64,000 bases of DNA from Streptomyces sp. CB01881 (GCF_002953255.1 NZ_CP026498.1:6222904-6286903); one strand, 5' to 3'; shown: positions 41,172-49,079, numbered from the stretch's first letter. A program made the numbers and translations. Notes: generated from the letters alone by a model not told the origin.

Positions 41172-41954
41172 ATGGAAACCATGGTGTCCGTCGGCAACGG
41201 TGAACTCTGGGCAGAGGACTCGGGAGGGGACGGGCTGCCGCTGGTCCTGGTCCACCCGGGCGTCGGTGACTCGACCATCTGGGACCCGGTGCTGGCGGCG
41301 CTCGCCGCGCGGTACCGGGTGGTCCGCTACGACGCCCGCGGCTACGGGCGGTCGCCCGCACCCACGGGCGCGTACTCCCCGTCCGCGGACCTCGCCGCGG
41401 TGCTCGACCACTTCGGGCTGGCCCGTGCCGTGCTGGTCGGCTCCAGCATGGGCGGGGCCGCCTCGGTCAGCCTGACGCTGGACGCCCCGGAGAGGGTGGC
41501 CGGGCTCGCGCTGTTCGTCCCCGGGGTCACCGGGTACGACTTCGACGAGTCGGACCTGAACCAGGAGGTGGCGCGGCTGGCCGAGGCCGGCGACCTGGAG
41601 GGCATCGTCCGGCACGGACTGGGCCTCTGGGGGAAGGTCGGCGGGGGCACGCCCGAGGCCGATCCGGTCGCCGCCGCGCACCTGCGGGCCGTGCTGCCCG
41701 CCTGGTTCAGCAACGTCGGCCACCAGCAGCCCGACGCGCCGGCCTTCGACCGGCTCGGGGAGATCGCCGTGCCCACCGTGCTGGCGCTGGGCGAGCAGGA
41801 CCGCCCGCAGGTCGTGGCCTGCAACGAGCAGATGGCGGCCCGGATCCCCGGCTGCCGGCTCGTCCGGCTGGCGAAGTCCGACCACTACCCGACCCTGCGC
41901 GAGCCCGAGGCCGTCGCCCGGCTCGTCGAGGAGCTGTACGCCGAGGCGCGGTGA
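41172..41954 (+). CDS. Alpha/beta hydrolase
   Basis: 260 aa. VHPGVGDSTIWDPV oxyanion region, YDARGYGRS, nucleophile elbow GSSMGG (about 94-99), acid in LGEQDRPQ and histidine in KSDHYPTL. Full-length alpha/beta hydrolase of the esterase/lactonase kind; substrate unknown. CAGACT (41159-41164) ends 7 bp before the ATG and there is no Shine-Dalgarno sequence, hinting at a leaderless start. Only 43 bp after the epimerase-like gene, so read-through is also possible. Confidence 0.92.
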   Translation: METMVSVGNGELWAEDSGGDGLPLVLVHPGVGDSTIWDPVLAALAARYRVVRYDARGYGRSPAPTGAYSPSADLAAVLDHFGLARAVLVGSSMGGAASVSLTLDAPERVAGLALFVPGVTGYDFDESDLNQEVARLAEAGDLEGIVRHGLGLWGKVGGGTPEADPVAAAHLRAVLPAWFSNVGHQQPDAPAFDRLGEIAVPTVLALGEQDRPQVVACNEQMAARIPGCRLVRLAKSDHYPTLREPEAVARLVEELYAEAR

Positions 41955-41960
41955 GACCGT

Positions 41961-42004
41961 CTCCCGCACGGGAAGGCCGGCCGGGCCGGCCTCCCGTGCG
42001 GGAG
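41961..42004. terminator. Long hairpin terminator
   Basis: About 20-bp stem with one bulged A: left arm 41961-41981 (begins CTCCCGCACGGGA), right arm 41985-42004 (ends TCCCGTGCGGGAG). Ends the rightward hydrolase transcript. Confidence 0.8.
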
Positions 42005-42006
42005 GG

Positions 42007-42150
42007 TCAGGCCGCGCGGGCGAGCAGGCAGAGGTGGGAGCGGTTCGGGCGGCCGTCGGACGGCTGCTCCAGGCGGCCGGTCACGGTGAAACCGGCCTGC
42101 GCAGCAGCTCGGCCTGACGCGCGGCGGGGAGGACGTACGACGCGTACGTC
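42007..42150 (-). pseudogene. C-terminal remnant of a SAM-dependent methyltransferase
   Basis: Minus strand ends in frame with AGFTVTGRLEQPS, then GRPNRSHLCLLARAA and stop, a typical end of class I methyltransferases of Streptomyces. Upstream the match continues only in another frame (YASYVLPAARQAELLR), and further shifts follow, so the gene is broken by frameshifts and its N-terminal part is missing. The 17-bp repeat array lies just beyond. Confidence 0.6.
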
Positions 42151-42201
42151 ACCGGGGGACGCGGTCGGCGGCCACGGTGTCGTGACGGTCGCGGTGCTGC
42201 C

Positions 42202-42303
42202 GGGGCCGGGGCCGTGGCGGGGCCGGGGTCGCGGCGGGGCCGGGGCCGTGGCGGGGCCGGGGTCGCGGCGGGGCCGGGGTCGTGGCGGGGCCGGGGTCGT
42301 GGT
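42202..42303. repeat. 17-bp tandem repeat, six copies
   Basis: Six contiguous copies of GGGGCCGGGGYCGYGGC, differing only at two C/T positions (the last base of copy six is also changed). Total 102 bp, ending 9 bp from the stop codon of the adjacent leftward gene. A copy-number-variable (VNTR) tract. No spacers, so not a CRISPR array. Confidence 0.9.
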
Positions 42304-42312
42304 GAGCCCGGA

Positions 42313-42828
42313 TCAGGTCCACTGCTCGGACGGCTTGACGCCCGGGAGGGGCTTGCCGATCAGGGCCAGCGGGATGAAGAAGTTGACCTGGCCGATGGCG
42401 ATCGCCAGCGTCGCGATGGCCGTCTCGTCGTAGTGCGCGGCCGCCCGGGCGTACAGCTCGTCGGAGACCCGCTCGCCGTGCGGGGACGGCTGGAGCACCG
42501 CCTCCACCAGGGCCAGCGCGACCGCCTCGGCCCCGGTGAAGCACGGGGCGTCCTGCCAGGACGCCACCGCCGTGATCCGCTGCTCGGACTCGCCGGCCGC
42601 GCGCAGGCTCTGGGTGTGCATGACCGTCAGGTAGGTGTTGCCGACGATCTGGCCGGCGCGCAGCTGGACCAGGTCGATCGTGGCCCTCGGCACCGAACCG
42701 TTGCCGGTGGCCTTGAACAGGGCGCCGGCCACGGCCCCCAGCTCGGGGACGAGCTTCGCGGGGTTGGACATCCGCGAGCCGGGGGTGGTCGCCGTGGCGG
42801 TGACGGTGGCGGTGGGCTGGGCTTCCAT
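42313..42828 (-). CDS. Carboxymuconolactone decarboxylase-family protein lacking both cysteines
   Basis: 171 aa. The family fold is clear: DLVQLRAGQIVGNTYLTVMHT (residues about 53-73) and later WQDAPCFTGAEAVALALVEAV. In AhpD-like peroxidases the first segment reads GCxYCxxxH; here the two Cys positions are Asn and Leu, so a thiol peroxidase reaction is not possible as usual. ATG after GAGAGGAACACCACG. An exact ECF41-type promoter lies about 40 bp upstream, placing the gene under one of the two ECF41 factors nearby. Confidence 0.9.
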   Translation of the reverse strand: MEAQPTATVTATATTPGSRMSNPAKLVPELGAVAGALFKATGNGSVPRATIDLVQLRAGQIVGNTYLTVMHTQSLRAAGESEQRITAVASWQDAPCFTGAEAVALALVEAVLQPSPHGERVSDELYARAAAHYDETAIATLAIAIGQVNFFIPLALIGKPLPGVKPSEQWT

Positions 42829-42868
42829 CGTGGTGTTCCTCTCGGTCCTTCGGTGCCTTCACCCGTCC

Positions 42869-42895
42869 GACGGATCCCGGAAGCCCGATGTGACA
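42869..42895 (-). promoter_or_regulatory. ECF41-type promoter
   Basis: Minus strand TGTCACA (42889-42895), 16-bp spacer, CGTC (42869-42872), identical to the ECF41 consensus. Faces the carboxymuconolactone-decarboxylase-family gene 41 bp away. Confidence 0.85.
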
Positions 42896-42958
42896 GGTGC
42901 CGGCAAGTTCCTTCCGGCCGGCTCAGCGACCTGCTCAGCGACCGGCTCAGCGGCCAGC

Positions 42959-43341
42959 TCAGCGACCGGGGAACGCGCCGATCAACCGGGCCAGCTCCAC
43001 GGGCCGTTCGAGGTGGAGGTCGTGGCCGGTGCCGGGGACGCTGACCGCCACGGCCTCCGGGCCGGTGGCGAGCATCCGGCCGATCTGCTCGGCGTCGATG
43101 ATGCCGGACTGCCCCAGCACGGCCAGGGTCGGACAACTGATCCGCGCCCACTCCTCCCACCAGGAGCGGTGGACGTTCTCCGCCAGGGAGGCGACCATCA
43201 CCTCCTTGTCGAAGCACGGCCACCAGCCGCCGTCCCGTTCCTCCAGGCCGGCCGCCCAGCCCTCGCCGGGCCCGGACCACCCGAGTCACGGCAGACGAGC
43301 CGCACCCCGTCCCGGACGACCTCACGAACGACGAACCTCAT
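42959..43341 (-). pseudogene. Alpha/beta hydrolase gene with internal deletion and frameshift
   Basis: An ATG overlapping the stop of the ECF42 gene begins MRFVVREVVRDGVRLVCRD, a normal hydrolase N-terminus, then the frame is lost after SGG; the other frame continues as GEGWAAGLEERDGGWWPCF and reaches a hydrolase C-terminus (CPTLAVLGQSGIIDAEQIG, VPGTGHDLHLERP). The central part with the nucleophile elbow, roughly 120-150 residues, is missing. Formerly the third gene of the DGPF-ECF42 operon. Confidence 0.75.
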
Positions 43342-44585
43342 ACCGTGGCCTCCAACCGCCTTGCGCGTTCCGTCAGATGGCGCCGCTCGGGCGCGCTGGT
43401 CGTGCGGCGGGCCGCCTCCCGGTAGGCCTCCACCGCACCGGGCCCGTCGCCGAGCAGCTCCAGGAGGTGGGCCCGGGTGGCGGCCGGCCGGTGGCTCCGG
43501 GCCATGGCCCTGTCGCCGTCCAGCGTCGCCAGCAGCTCCAGCCCGGCCGCCGGTCCGTGCACCATGCCCACCGCGACCGCGCGGTTCAGGGTCACCACCG
43601 GGTTCGGCCCGAACCGCTCCAGCAGCTCGTAGAGGGCCAGGATCTGCGGCCAGTCGGTGGCCTCCGCCGACCCGGCCTCGTCGTGCACCGCCGCGATGGC
43701 CGCCTGGAGCTGGTACGGGCCGGCCTGCCCGCGCGGCAGGGTGCGGCTGATCAGCTCCACACCCTCGGCGACGAGCCGGCCGTCCCACTGCCCGCGGTCC
43801 TGCTCCGCCAGCGGCACCAGCTCGCCGCCGGGGCCGGTGCGGGCCGGGCGGCGGGCCTCGGTGAGCAGCATCAGGGCGAGCAGGCCGGCCGTCTCGGCGT
43901 CCCCGGGTTCCAGGCGCAGGAGCAGCCGGGTGAGGCGGATCGCCTCGGTGGAGAGCTCGGGCGCGGTGAGGCCGTCCCCGCCGCTCGCCGTGTAGCCCTC
44001 GTTGAAGACCAGGTAGAGCACCTGCCGGACCTCGGCCAGGCGCCCGGCGCGCTCCGGGCCCCCGGGTGCCACCGGAGGCAGGCCCTTGACGGTCTGCTTG
44101 GCCCGGCTGATCCGCTGGGCCATCGTCGCCTCGGGGACCAGGAAGGCGGCGGCGATCTGCGCGGTCGTCAGGCCGCCGACCGCGCGCAGGGTCAGCGCGA
44201 TCCGGCTGGGCGCGGAGAGGGCCGGGTGGCAGCAGAGGAAGAGCAGCGCGAGCGAGTCGTCCCGGTCCGTGTCCGGCCGGGCGTCGGCGGCGTGGCCGAG
44301 CAGCGCGGACCGCGGGGTGGCGAGGGCGAGGGCGTCCTCGCGGCGGCGGCGGGCGGTCTCGCTGCGCACCTGGTCGACCAGGCGGCGGGAGGCCACGGTG
44401 AGCAGCCAGCCGCGCGGGTTCTCCGGCACGCCGGTCCCGGGCCACTGGAGGGCGGCGGCGAGCAGCGCCTCCTGCACGGCGTCCTCGCAGGCGTCGAAGA
44501 CGCCGTACCGGCGGACGAGCGCGCCGAGGACCTGCGGCGCCAGTTCGCGCAGCAGGTCCTCGGCGGCGTGGGGCAGACCGGTCAC
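43338..44585 (-). CDS. ECF42-type RNA polymerase sigma factor with TPR-like C-terminus
   Basis: 415 aa, GTG overlapping the stop of the upstream DGPF gene (GTGA). Sigma region 2 (about 10-75; YGVFDACEDAVQEALLAA) and region 4 (about 125-180; TAQIAAAFLVPEATMAQRISRAK), then a helical C-terminal extension of about 230 residues (LYLVFNEGY, LALYELLERFGPNPVVTLNRAVA) typical of ECF42. These factors work without a classical anti-sigma factor and control linked DGPF-domain genes. Confidence 0.95.
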   Translation of the reverse strand: MTGLPHAAEDLLRELAPQVLGALVRRYGVFDACEDAVQEALLAAALQWPGTGVPENPRGWLLTVASRRLVDQVRSETARRRREDALALATPRSALLGHAADARPDTDRDDSLALLFLCCHPALSAPSRIALTLRAVGGLTTAQIAAAFLVPEATMAQRISRAKQTVKGLPPVAPGGPERAGRLAEVRQVLYLVFNEGYTASGGDGLTAPELSTEAIRLTRLLLRLEPGDAETAGLLALMLLTEARRPARTGPGGELVPLAEQDRGQWDGRLVAEGVELISRTLPRGQAGPYQLQAAIAAVHDEAGSAEATDWPQILALYELLERFGPNPVVTLNRAVAVGMVHGPAAGLELLATLDGDRAMARSHRPAATRAHLLELLGDGPGAVEAYREAARRTTSAPERRHLTERARRLEATV

Positions 44586-44944
44586 ACGTCCGCCGCCGCG
44601 TCGTGCAGGATCGGCCAGAGTTCGACCGGCTCGACGTCCGCGAACGGCATGTCGGCGGCGATCTGCTGGGCGCGCTCCAGGCTCTCGCAGTCCAGCAGGT
44701 AGAAGCTGGCGAGGTACTCCTTGGTCTCCAGGTACGGGCCGTCGGTGACCGCCGGGAGACCGTCCTGACGGCGCACCAGCTGGGCGGCGGCCGCGTCGGC
44801 CAGGCCGTAGGCGCCGATCAGCTCGCCGCTCTCGCGGTACTTCCTGTTGAACGCGTCCTGCCTGGCGATCGCCTCGGGCCAGGCCTCGGCCGGGAACGCG
44901 TCCCACTTGGCCTGGTTGCCGTAGATCATCGCGATGTACTTCAT
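44582..44944 (-). CDS. DGPF (YCII-related) domain protein
   Basis: 120 aa. KYIAMIYGNQAKWDAFP at the start and the signature TDGPYLETKEYLASFYLLDC (about 66-85). Small dimeric alpha/beta-barrel fold; function unknown but always linked with ECF42 sigma factors. First gene of the operon, with an ECF42-type promoter about 53 bp upstream. Confidence 0.95.
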   Translation of the reverse strand: MKYIAMIYGNQAKWDAFPAEAWPEAIARQDAFNRKYRESGELIGAYGLADAAAAQLVRRQDGLPAVTDGPYLETKEYLASFYLLDCESLERAQQIAADMPFADVEPVELWPILHDAAADV

Positions 44945-44996
44945 CTCGGGTGTCCTCCCCGTCCCGCGCGCCCCGTCGGCGCGCTGTCACCCTTCA

Positions 44997-45023
44997 GTCG
45001 GAGCCGCCCCCGCGTGCTCGACA
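44997..45023 (-). promoter_or_regulatory. ECF42-type promoter
   Basis: Minus strand TGTCGA (45018-45023), 17-bp spacer, CGAC (44997-45000), matching the published ECF42 pattern (TGTCGA then CGA/TC). Drives the DGPF-ECF42 operon, implying self-activation. Confidence 0.8.
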
Positions 45024-45161
45024 TCCCCCCGGAGGGATTTCGAGGATGATCGGCGCCATCGCCGACCTGGTGCAACTCGGCCCGACCTGGCGCAAGGCGG
45101 CCCGGCCCAGCCGGCGGCGGGGCGCGGCGGCCAACCGGCCCGCCGCGCCGCCGCTGCGGGC

Positions 45162-46061
45162 TCAGCCGTCCAGGACGGCCGACAGGTCGAGCCGTGCCAG
45201 GCGCTCCGGGTCGGTGAGGAAGTCCAGCGCGATGATCCGGCCGCCGTGGATGGTGAACGCCATGAGCGAGAGCGGCCGGCCGTCGGCGAGGGCGAGCATG
45301 CCGGGCGCGCCGTTGACGAGGACCGGGCGGCCGTCCTGGGCGAAGCGGGCGAAGGTGACCGCCTGGGAGGCGACGTCGGCCGCGCCGCGGCGGACCAGGC
45401 CGGGGCGCAGCGTGCCGCCGTCGGAGCGGGCCACCACGTCGGGGTCCAGGACGGCGAGCAGCGCGTCGAAGTCCCCGGCGCGCGCGGCGGCGAGGAAGGC
45501 GTCCACCACCTCGCGGCGCCGGGCCCGGTCGGTGTCGGGGGCGGGCGCGGCGCCCTGGACGCGGCGGCGGGCGCGGCTGGCGAGCTGCCGGGTGGAGGCG
45601 GAGGTGCGGCCGAGGATCGGCGCGATCTCGTCGAACGGCACGGAGAACAGGTCGTGCAGGACGAAGGCAAGCCGCTCGGCCGGGGCGAGGGTGTCCAGGA
45701 CGACCATCAGCGCGATGCCGACCGAGTCGGCCATCAGGACCTCCTGTTCGGGGTCGACGACCCCGAAGGCGCCGACGACCGGGTCGGGCAGCCGGAACTC
45801 CCGCCCGTCCTGGCCCTGGAGCGGGTCCTCGCGCCGGGCCGTGCGCGAGCGCAGCAGGTCCAGGCAGATCCGGCCGGTCACGGTGGTCAGCCAGGCGCCC
45901 AGGTTCTCCACCTCGGTGGTGTCGGTCCGGCCGAGCCGCAGCCAGGCCTCCTGCACAGCGTCCTCGGCCTCACTCAGCGAGCCCAGCATCCGGTAGGCGA
46001 CCGCCCGCAGTTGGGGCCGGTGCTCCTCGAACTCCCGCGCCTGAAAATCGTCCCCGCTCAC
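45162..46061 (-). CDS. ECF41-type RNA polymerase sigma factor (SigJ-like)
   Basis: 299 aa, GTG start. Region 2 (about 10-80; FEEHRPQLRAVAYRMLGSLSEAEDAVQ in residues 11-37), region 4 (about 125-180; LAPAERLAFVLHDLFSVPFDEIA) and a SnoaL-like C-terminal domain (about 188-295) with SDGGT, the DGGG-type linker. Second ECF41 factor within 6 kb. No partner gene follows directly on its strand; the carboxymuconolactone-decarboxylase-family gene with an ECF41 promoter 2.3 kb away is a likely target. Confidence 0.93.
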   Translation of the reverse strand: MSGDDFQAREFEEHRPQLRAVAYRMLGSLSEAEDAVQEAWLRLGRTDTTEVENLGAWLTTVTGRICLDLLRSRTARREDPLQGQDGREFRLPDPVVGAFGVVDPEQEVLMADSVGIALMVVLDTLAPAERLAFVLHDLFSVPFDEIAPILGRTSASTRQLASRARRRVQGAAPAPDTDRARRREVVDAFLAAARAGDFDALLAVLDPDVVARSDGGTLRPGLVRRGAADVASQAVTFARFAQDGRPVLVNGAPGMLALADGRPLSLMAFTIHGGRIIALDFLTDPERLARLDLSAVLDG

Positions 46062-46062
46062 C

Positions 46063-46089
46063 CGTCACATCCCCGCGCTCTGATCCGTC
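46063..46089 (+). promoter_or_regulatory. ECF41-like promoter pointing away from the sigma gene
   Basis: CGTCACA (46063-46069), 16-bp spacer, CGTC (46086-46089) on the plus strand: one mismatch to the ECF41 consensus and correct spacing. It abuts the sigma gene start but reads right, where the next plus-strand gene is the MarR gene 600 bp away. Confidence 0.45.
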
Positions 46090-46224
46090 GGTGCTCTGGA
46101 AGGACGATAACCGGCCGGGCCCGCGCGGCACCCGGCCCGATGCGGTGCGCCCTCCCACTCCCCTCCGGGCCTGCGGGGAGAGGCCTCTGAGCGCCCGTCA
46201 CCGGGGCGACGGGCGCGGATTCAC

Positions 46225-46521
46225 CTAGGCCGGCACGCCGCTCACGAGGTTGATGTCCACCTGCCCGCCCATCGTCGCGATGCGCCAGGCCGCGATCTCC
46301 TGGTAGGCCGCCGAGGAGTACCAGCCGCGGGCCGCCTCCCCGGTCGGGAACTCCAGGACGGCCGTCTTGGTGAAGCCCCCGGCGCCCTCCAGCCGCTGCG
46401 GCACGTCGAAGGCCAGGAGGCGGCCGCCATAGGGCTCCATGGTCGCGCCGACGTTGGCCAGGTAGTGGCCCAGGTCGCTGTCGGGGGTGCTGTCGCTCCT
46501 GGTGATGACCACGTAGTGCAT
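46225..46521 (-). CDS. DUF1330-family protein
   Basis: 98 aa, ATG after GGGAGAGGGAGCGCGAC. Dimeric ferredoxin-like fold family: MEPYGGRLLAFD, VLEFPTGEAARGWYSSAAYQEIAAWR (residues about 57-82). Function not established; family members are often linked to stress responses. Divergent from the MarR gene with three operator-like sequences between. Confidence 0.88.
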   Translation of the reverse strand: MHYVVITRSDSTPDSDLGHYLANVGATMEPYGGRLLAFDVPQRLEGAGGFTKTAVLEFPTGEAARGWYSSAAYQEIAAWRIATMGGQVDINLVSGVPA

Positions 46522-46578
46522 GTCGCGCTCCCTCTCCCCTGATCGCCGTGGCGGCGGGCCCGGGACGCGGACCAACCC

Positions 46579-46666
46579 TTCAACGGCGAATGTTTTGACG
46601 TCGAAGTGATCGCCGTGATGAACGGTAGGCCCCGCCAACATCGATGTCAAACAGTTCAACGTCGAA
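46579..46666. promoter_or_regulatory. Three copies of a MarR-type operator
   Basis: TTCAACGGCGAA (46579-46590), TTTGACGTCGAA (46594-46605) and TTCAACGTCGAA (46655-46666): near-palindromic 12-mers. The third lies just upstream of the MarR -10 (TAGCCT, 46675-46680); the first two lie close to the divergent DUF1330 gene. Suggests autoregulation plus control of the neighbour. Confidence 0.7.
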
Positions 46667-46686
46667 GCTTCTGCTAGCCTGACGGC

Positions 46687-47181
46687 GTGAACGATGCGGT
46701 GGACGAGGTCATCGAGCGGTGGCAGGCCATCCGGCCCGACCTGGACACTTCGCCGATCGGCGTGGTGGTCCGGATCTTCCGTGCGTCCCGCCTCCTGGAG
46801 CAGGGGATCAAGGACTACTTCGAGGCCAACGGCCTGGAGTCCTGGGAGTACGACGTCCTCGCGACACTGCTGCGGGCCGGCGACAGCAGCACCCTCCGGA
46901 TGGGCGACCTGGCCGGGGCCGCGATGATCAGCCCGGGCGCCCTGACCAACCGGATCGACCGGCTCGCCGCCAAGGGGCTCGTCACCCGCGCCACCGACCC
47001 CGACAACCGCCGCCTCGTCCGCACGAGCCTCACCGACGAGGGCCGCCGCCTGGCCGACGGCCTCATCGAGGGGCACCTCGCCAACGAGCTGAGCCTCATC
47101 GAGGCCCTGACCCCGGAGGAGCGGGAGCTCCTCACCGGCGTGCTGCGCAAGCTCCTGCTCTCCCTCGGCGACCACGGCTGA
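46687..47181 (+). CDS. MarR-family transcriptional regulator
   Basis: 164 aa from GTG. Winged helix at about 50-120: YDVLATLLRAG, MISPGALTNRIDRLAAKGLV (recognition helix) and the wing DPDNRRLVRTSLTDEG. Belongs to the MarR group controlling detoxification or aromatic metabolism. TAGCCT ends 6 bp before the start codon and no Shine-Dalgarno sequence is present, so the mRNA is probably leaderless; the operator TTCAACGTCGAA overlaps the expected -35 area. Confidence 0.93.
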   Translation: MNDAVDEVIERWQAIRPDLDTSPIGVVVRIFRASRLLEQGIKDYFEANGLESWEYDVLATLLRAGDSSTLRMGDLAGAAMISPGALTNRIDRLAAKGLVTRATDPDNRRLVRTSLTDEGRRLADGLIEGHLANELSLIEALTPEERELLTGVLRKLLLSLGDHG

Positions 47182-47358
47182 CCCGCGGGCCGCGAACCCC
47201 TTGCGCCCGACGGGCCCGGCGGGCGGGATGAGGGCCGGCGGCCGGAGGTGCCGCACCGGTCCGGCGCAATGGAGCGGAGAACGGGTCCGCGCGGGGGAAG
47301 GCGATAATCACCCTACGGACAGCATCGGCAACGGAACGCACGGAACGGCCCCCAGCCC

Positions 47359-48810
47359 ATGACCCCCTCCCGGGCCAGCACCCGCACCACCGCGTGGACC
47401 GCCTTCGGCGGCGACCTGCACCTGGACCTCACCGGACGCCGGGCCGCCGGCGCCGGGGTCCGGGCGGCGCTGGAGGACGCACTGCGGGAGGCGGTGCAGG
47501 ACGGCCGGCTGGCGCCCGGGACGAGGCTGCCGTCCTCCCGCGCGCTCGGCGAGGACCTCGGGATCGCCCGCAACACCGTGGTCGAGGCGTACGGGCAGCT
47601 CACCGCCGAGGGGTGGCTCACCTCGCGGCAGGGCTCCGGCACCACGGTGGCCGAGCGGACGACGCCGCGCCCGGCCCGACGGGCGGCCGGGCAGCCGCGC
47701 GGCCGCCGCACCGGCCGGTTCGACCTGATGCCGGGGCGGCCGGACGTCTCGCTCTTCCCGCGCAGCGCCTGGCTGTCCGCCGCCCGGCGGGCGCTCGCCA
47801 CCGCACCGCACGAGGCGTTCGACTACGGCGGCCCGCTGGGGCGGATCGAGCTGCGACAGGCGCTCACCGACTACCTGGCCCGGGTGCGCGGGGTCCGCAC
47901 CGACCCCGACCACCTGCTGGTCTGCGCCGGGTTCTCGCAGGGGCTCGGCCTGCTCTGCAGCGCCCTGCGCGGAGCCCGTGCCCGCTCGCTGGCCGTCGAG
48001 GGCTACGGACTGCCGCCGCAGCGCGAGATCGTCCGGGCCGCCGGGCTCACCCCCGCCCCGCTGCCGCTGGACGGGTCCGGCGCCCGCACCGACCTGCTGC
48101 ACGGGCGGCGGGACGCGGCCGTCCTGCTCACACCGGCCCACCAGTACCCGACCGGGGTGGCGCTGGCCGCCGAACGCCGGGCCGCCGCCGTCACCTGGGC
48201 GCGCGAGCACGACGCGTACGTGATCGAGGACGACTACGACGGCGAGTTCCGCTACGACCGGCAGCCGCTGGGCGCGATGCAGGCGCTCGACCCCGAGCGG
48301 GTGGTGTACGCGGGCACCGCCGCGAAGAGCCTCGCCCCCGGTCTGCGGCTGGCCTGGCTGGCGCTGCCGGACGCGCTGGTCGAACCGGTGGCCCGGCTGA
48401 AGCAGTTGGCGGACACCATGTCGCCGGTGCTCGACCAGCTCACGCTCGCCGAGCTGATCACCTCCGGCACCTACGACCGGCACGTGCGCCGCTCCCGGCT
48501 GCACTACCGCCGCCGCCGCGACCGGCTCGTCGCGGCGCTCGCCGAACGGGCCCCGCACGTCCGGGTGACGGGCATCGCCGCCGGCCTGCACGCCGTGCTG
48601 CAACTACCGCCCGGCGCGCCGCCGGAGGCGGAGCTGCTGGCCCGCGCGGAGGCGGCCGGACTGGTCCTCAGCGGCCTCACCTGGCACCTCGCCGAGCCCG
48701 GTCTCGCCCCGGACGCCCCGCCCGCCCTGGTGGTCGGCTACGCGACCCCGCCCGACCGCACCTTCCCGGCCGCCCTGGACGCGCTCTGCGAGCTGCTGCG
48801 GGAGCGGTGA
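47359..48810 (+). CDS. MocR-type GntR regulator with aminotransferase domain
   Basis: 483 aa. GntR winged helix (about 30-100: GTRLPSSRALGEDLGIARNT) fused to a PLP-dependent type I aminotransferase-like domain (about 120-480) with EDDYDGEFRYDR and the PLP-lysine site YAGTAAKSLAPGLRLAW (Lys near 321). Such regulators sense PLP or amino compounds and control vitamin B6, taurine or GABA genes; no such gene is adjacent. Convergent with the DUF6126 gene. Confidence 0.93.
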   Translation: MTPSRASTRTTAWTAFGGDLHLDLTGRRAAGAGVRAALEDALREAVQDGRLAPGTRLPSSRALGEDLGIARNTVVEAYGQLTAEGWLTSRQGSGTTVAERTTPRPARRAAGQPRGRRTGRFDLMPGRPDVSLFPRSAWLSAARRALATAPHEAFDYGGPLGRIELRQALTDYLARVRGVRTDPDHLLVCAGFSQGLGLLCSALRGARARSLAVEGYGLPPQREIVRAAGLTPAPLPLDGSGARTDLLHGRRDAAVLLTPAHQYPTGVALAAERRAAAVTWAREHDAYVIEDDYDGEFRYDRQPLGAMQALDPERVVYAGTAAKSLAPGLRLAWLALPDALVEPVARLKQLADTMSPVLDQLTLAELITSGTYDRHVRRSRLHYRRRRDRLVAALAERAPHVRVTGIAAGLHAVLQLPPGAPPEAELLARAEAAGLVLSGLTWHLAEPGLAPDAPPALVVGYATPPDRTFPAALDALCELLRER

Positions 48811-48866
48811 CGGGAGCGGTGACAGGTGGCGGGCGGCCGGAGGCCCGAACGGGCTTGCCGGAAGGG

Positions 48867-49079
48867 CTACTTGTTGCGGTTGCCCAGCTCGAAGAGCAGC
48901 ATGATGAAGCCCGCGAAGCCGTGGGTGGCGACCATGTAGATCAGCACGCGGATGCCGACCCGGCGGTTGGCCCACTTGCCGGCGTCGATGGTCTTCGGGG
49001 CGTCGGCGGCACGAGCCTCGCCGGAAACGCCGGGAACGGCTGCGGGGACGGTGGCGGGGATGGTGGCGGGATCAGCCAT
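48867..49079 (-). CDS. DUF6126-like small membrane protein
   Basis: 70 aa, ATG after GGAGGAGATCTCCC. An Ala/Pro-rich head is followed by GKWANRRVGIRVLIYMVATHG and one membrane helix (FAGFIMLLFEL). Small proteins of this kind commonly lie directly downstream of an XRE-cupin regulator in Streptomyces, as here (32-bp gap). Function unknown, possibly an exporter subunit or toxin-like membrane peptide controlled by the regulator. Confidence 0.85.
   Translation of the reverse strand: MADPATIPATVPAAVPGVSGEARAADAPKTIDAGKWANRRVGIRVLIYMVATHGFAGFIMLLFELGNRNK

Noticed and set aside
42202..42303. CRISPR array
   Set aside because: 17-bp units are directly contiguous with no spacers and no cas genes nearby.
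45046..45200. Rightward small gene beginning MIGAIADLVQLGPTW
   Set aside because: It has GGAGGG before an ATG, but composition degrades to Arg/Pro runs and it runs antisense into the ECF41 gene; at most a remnant, not called.
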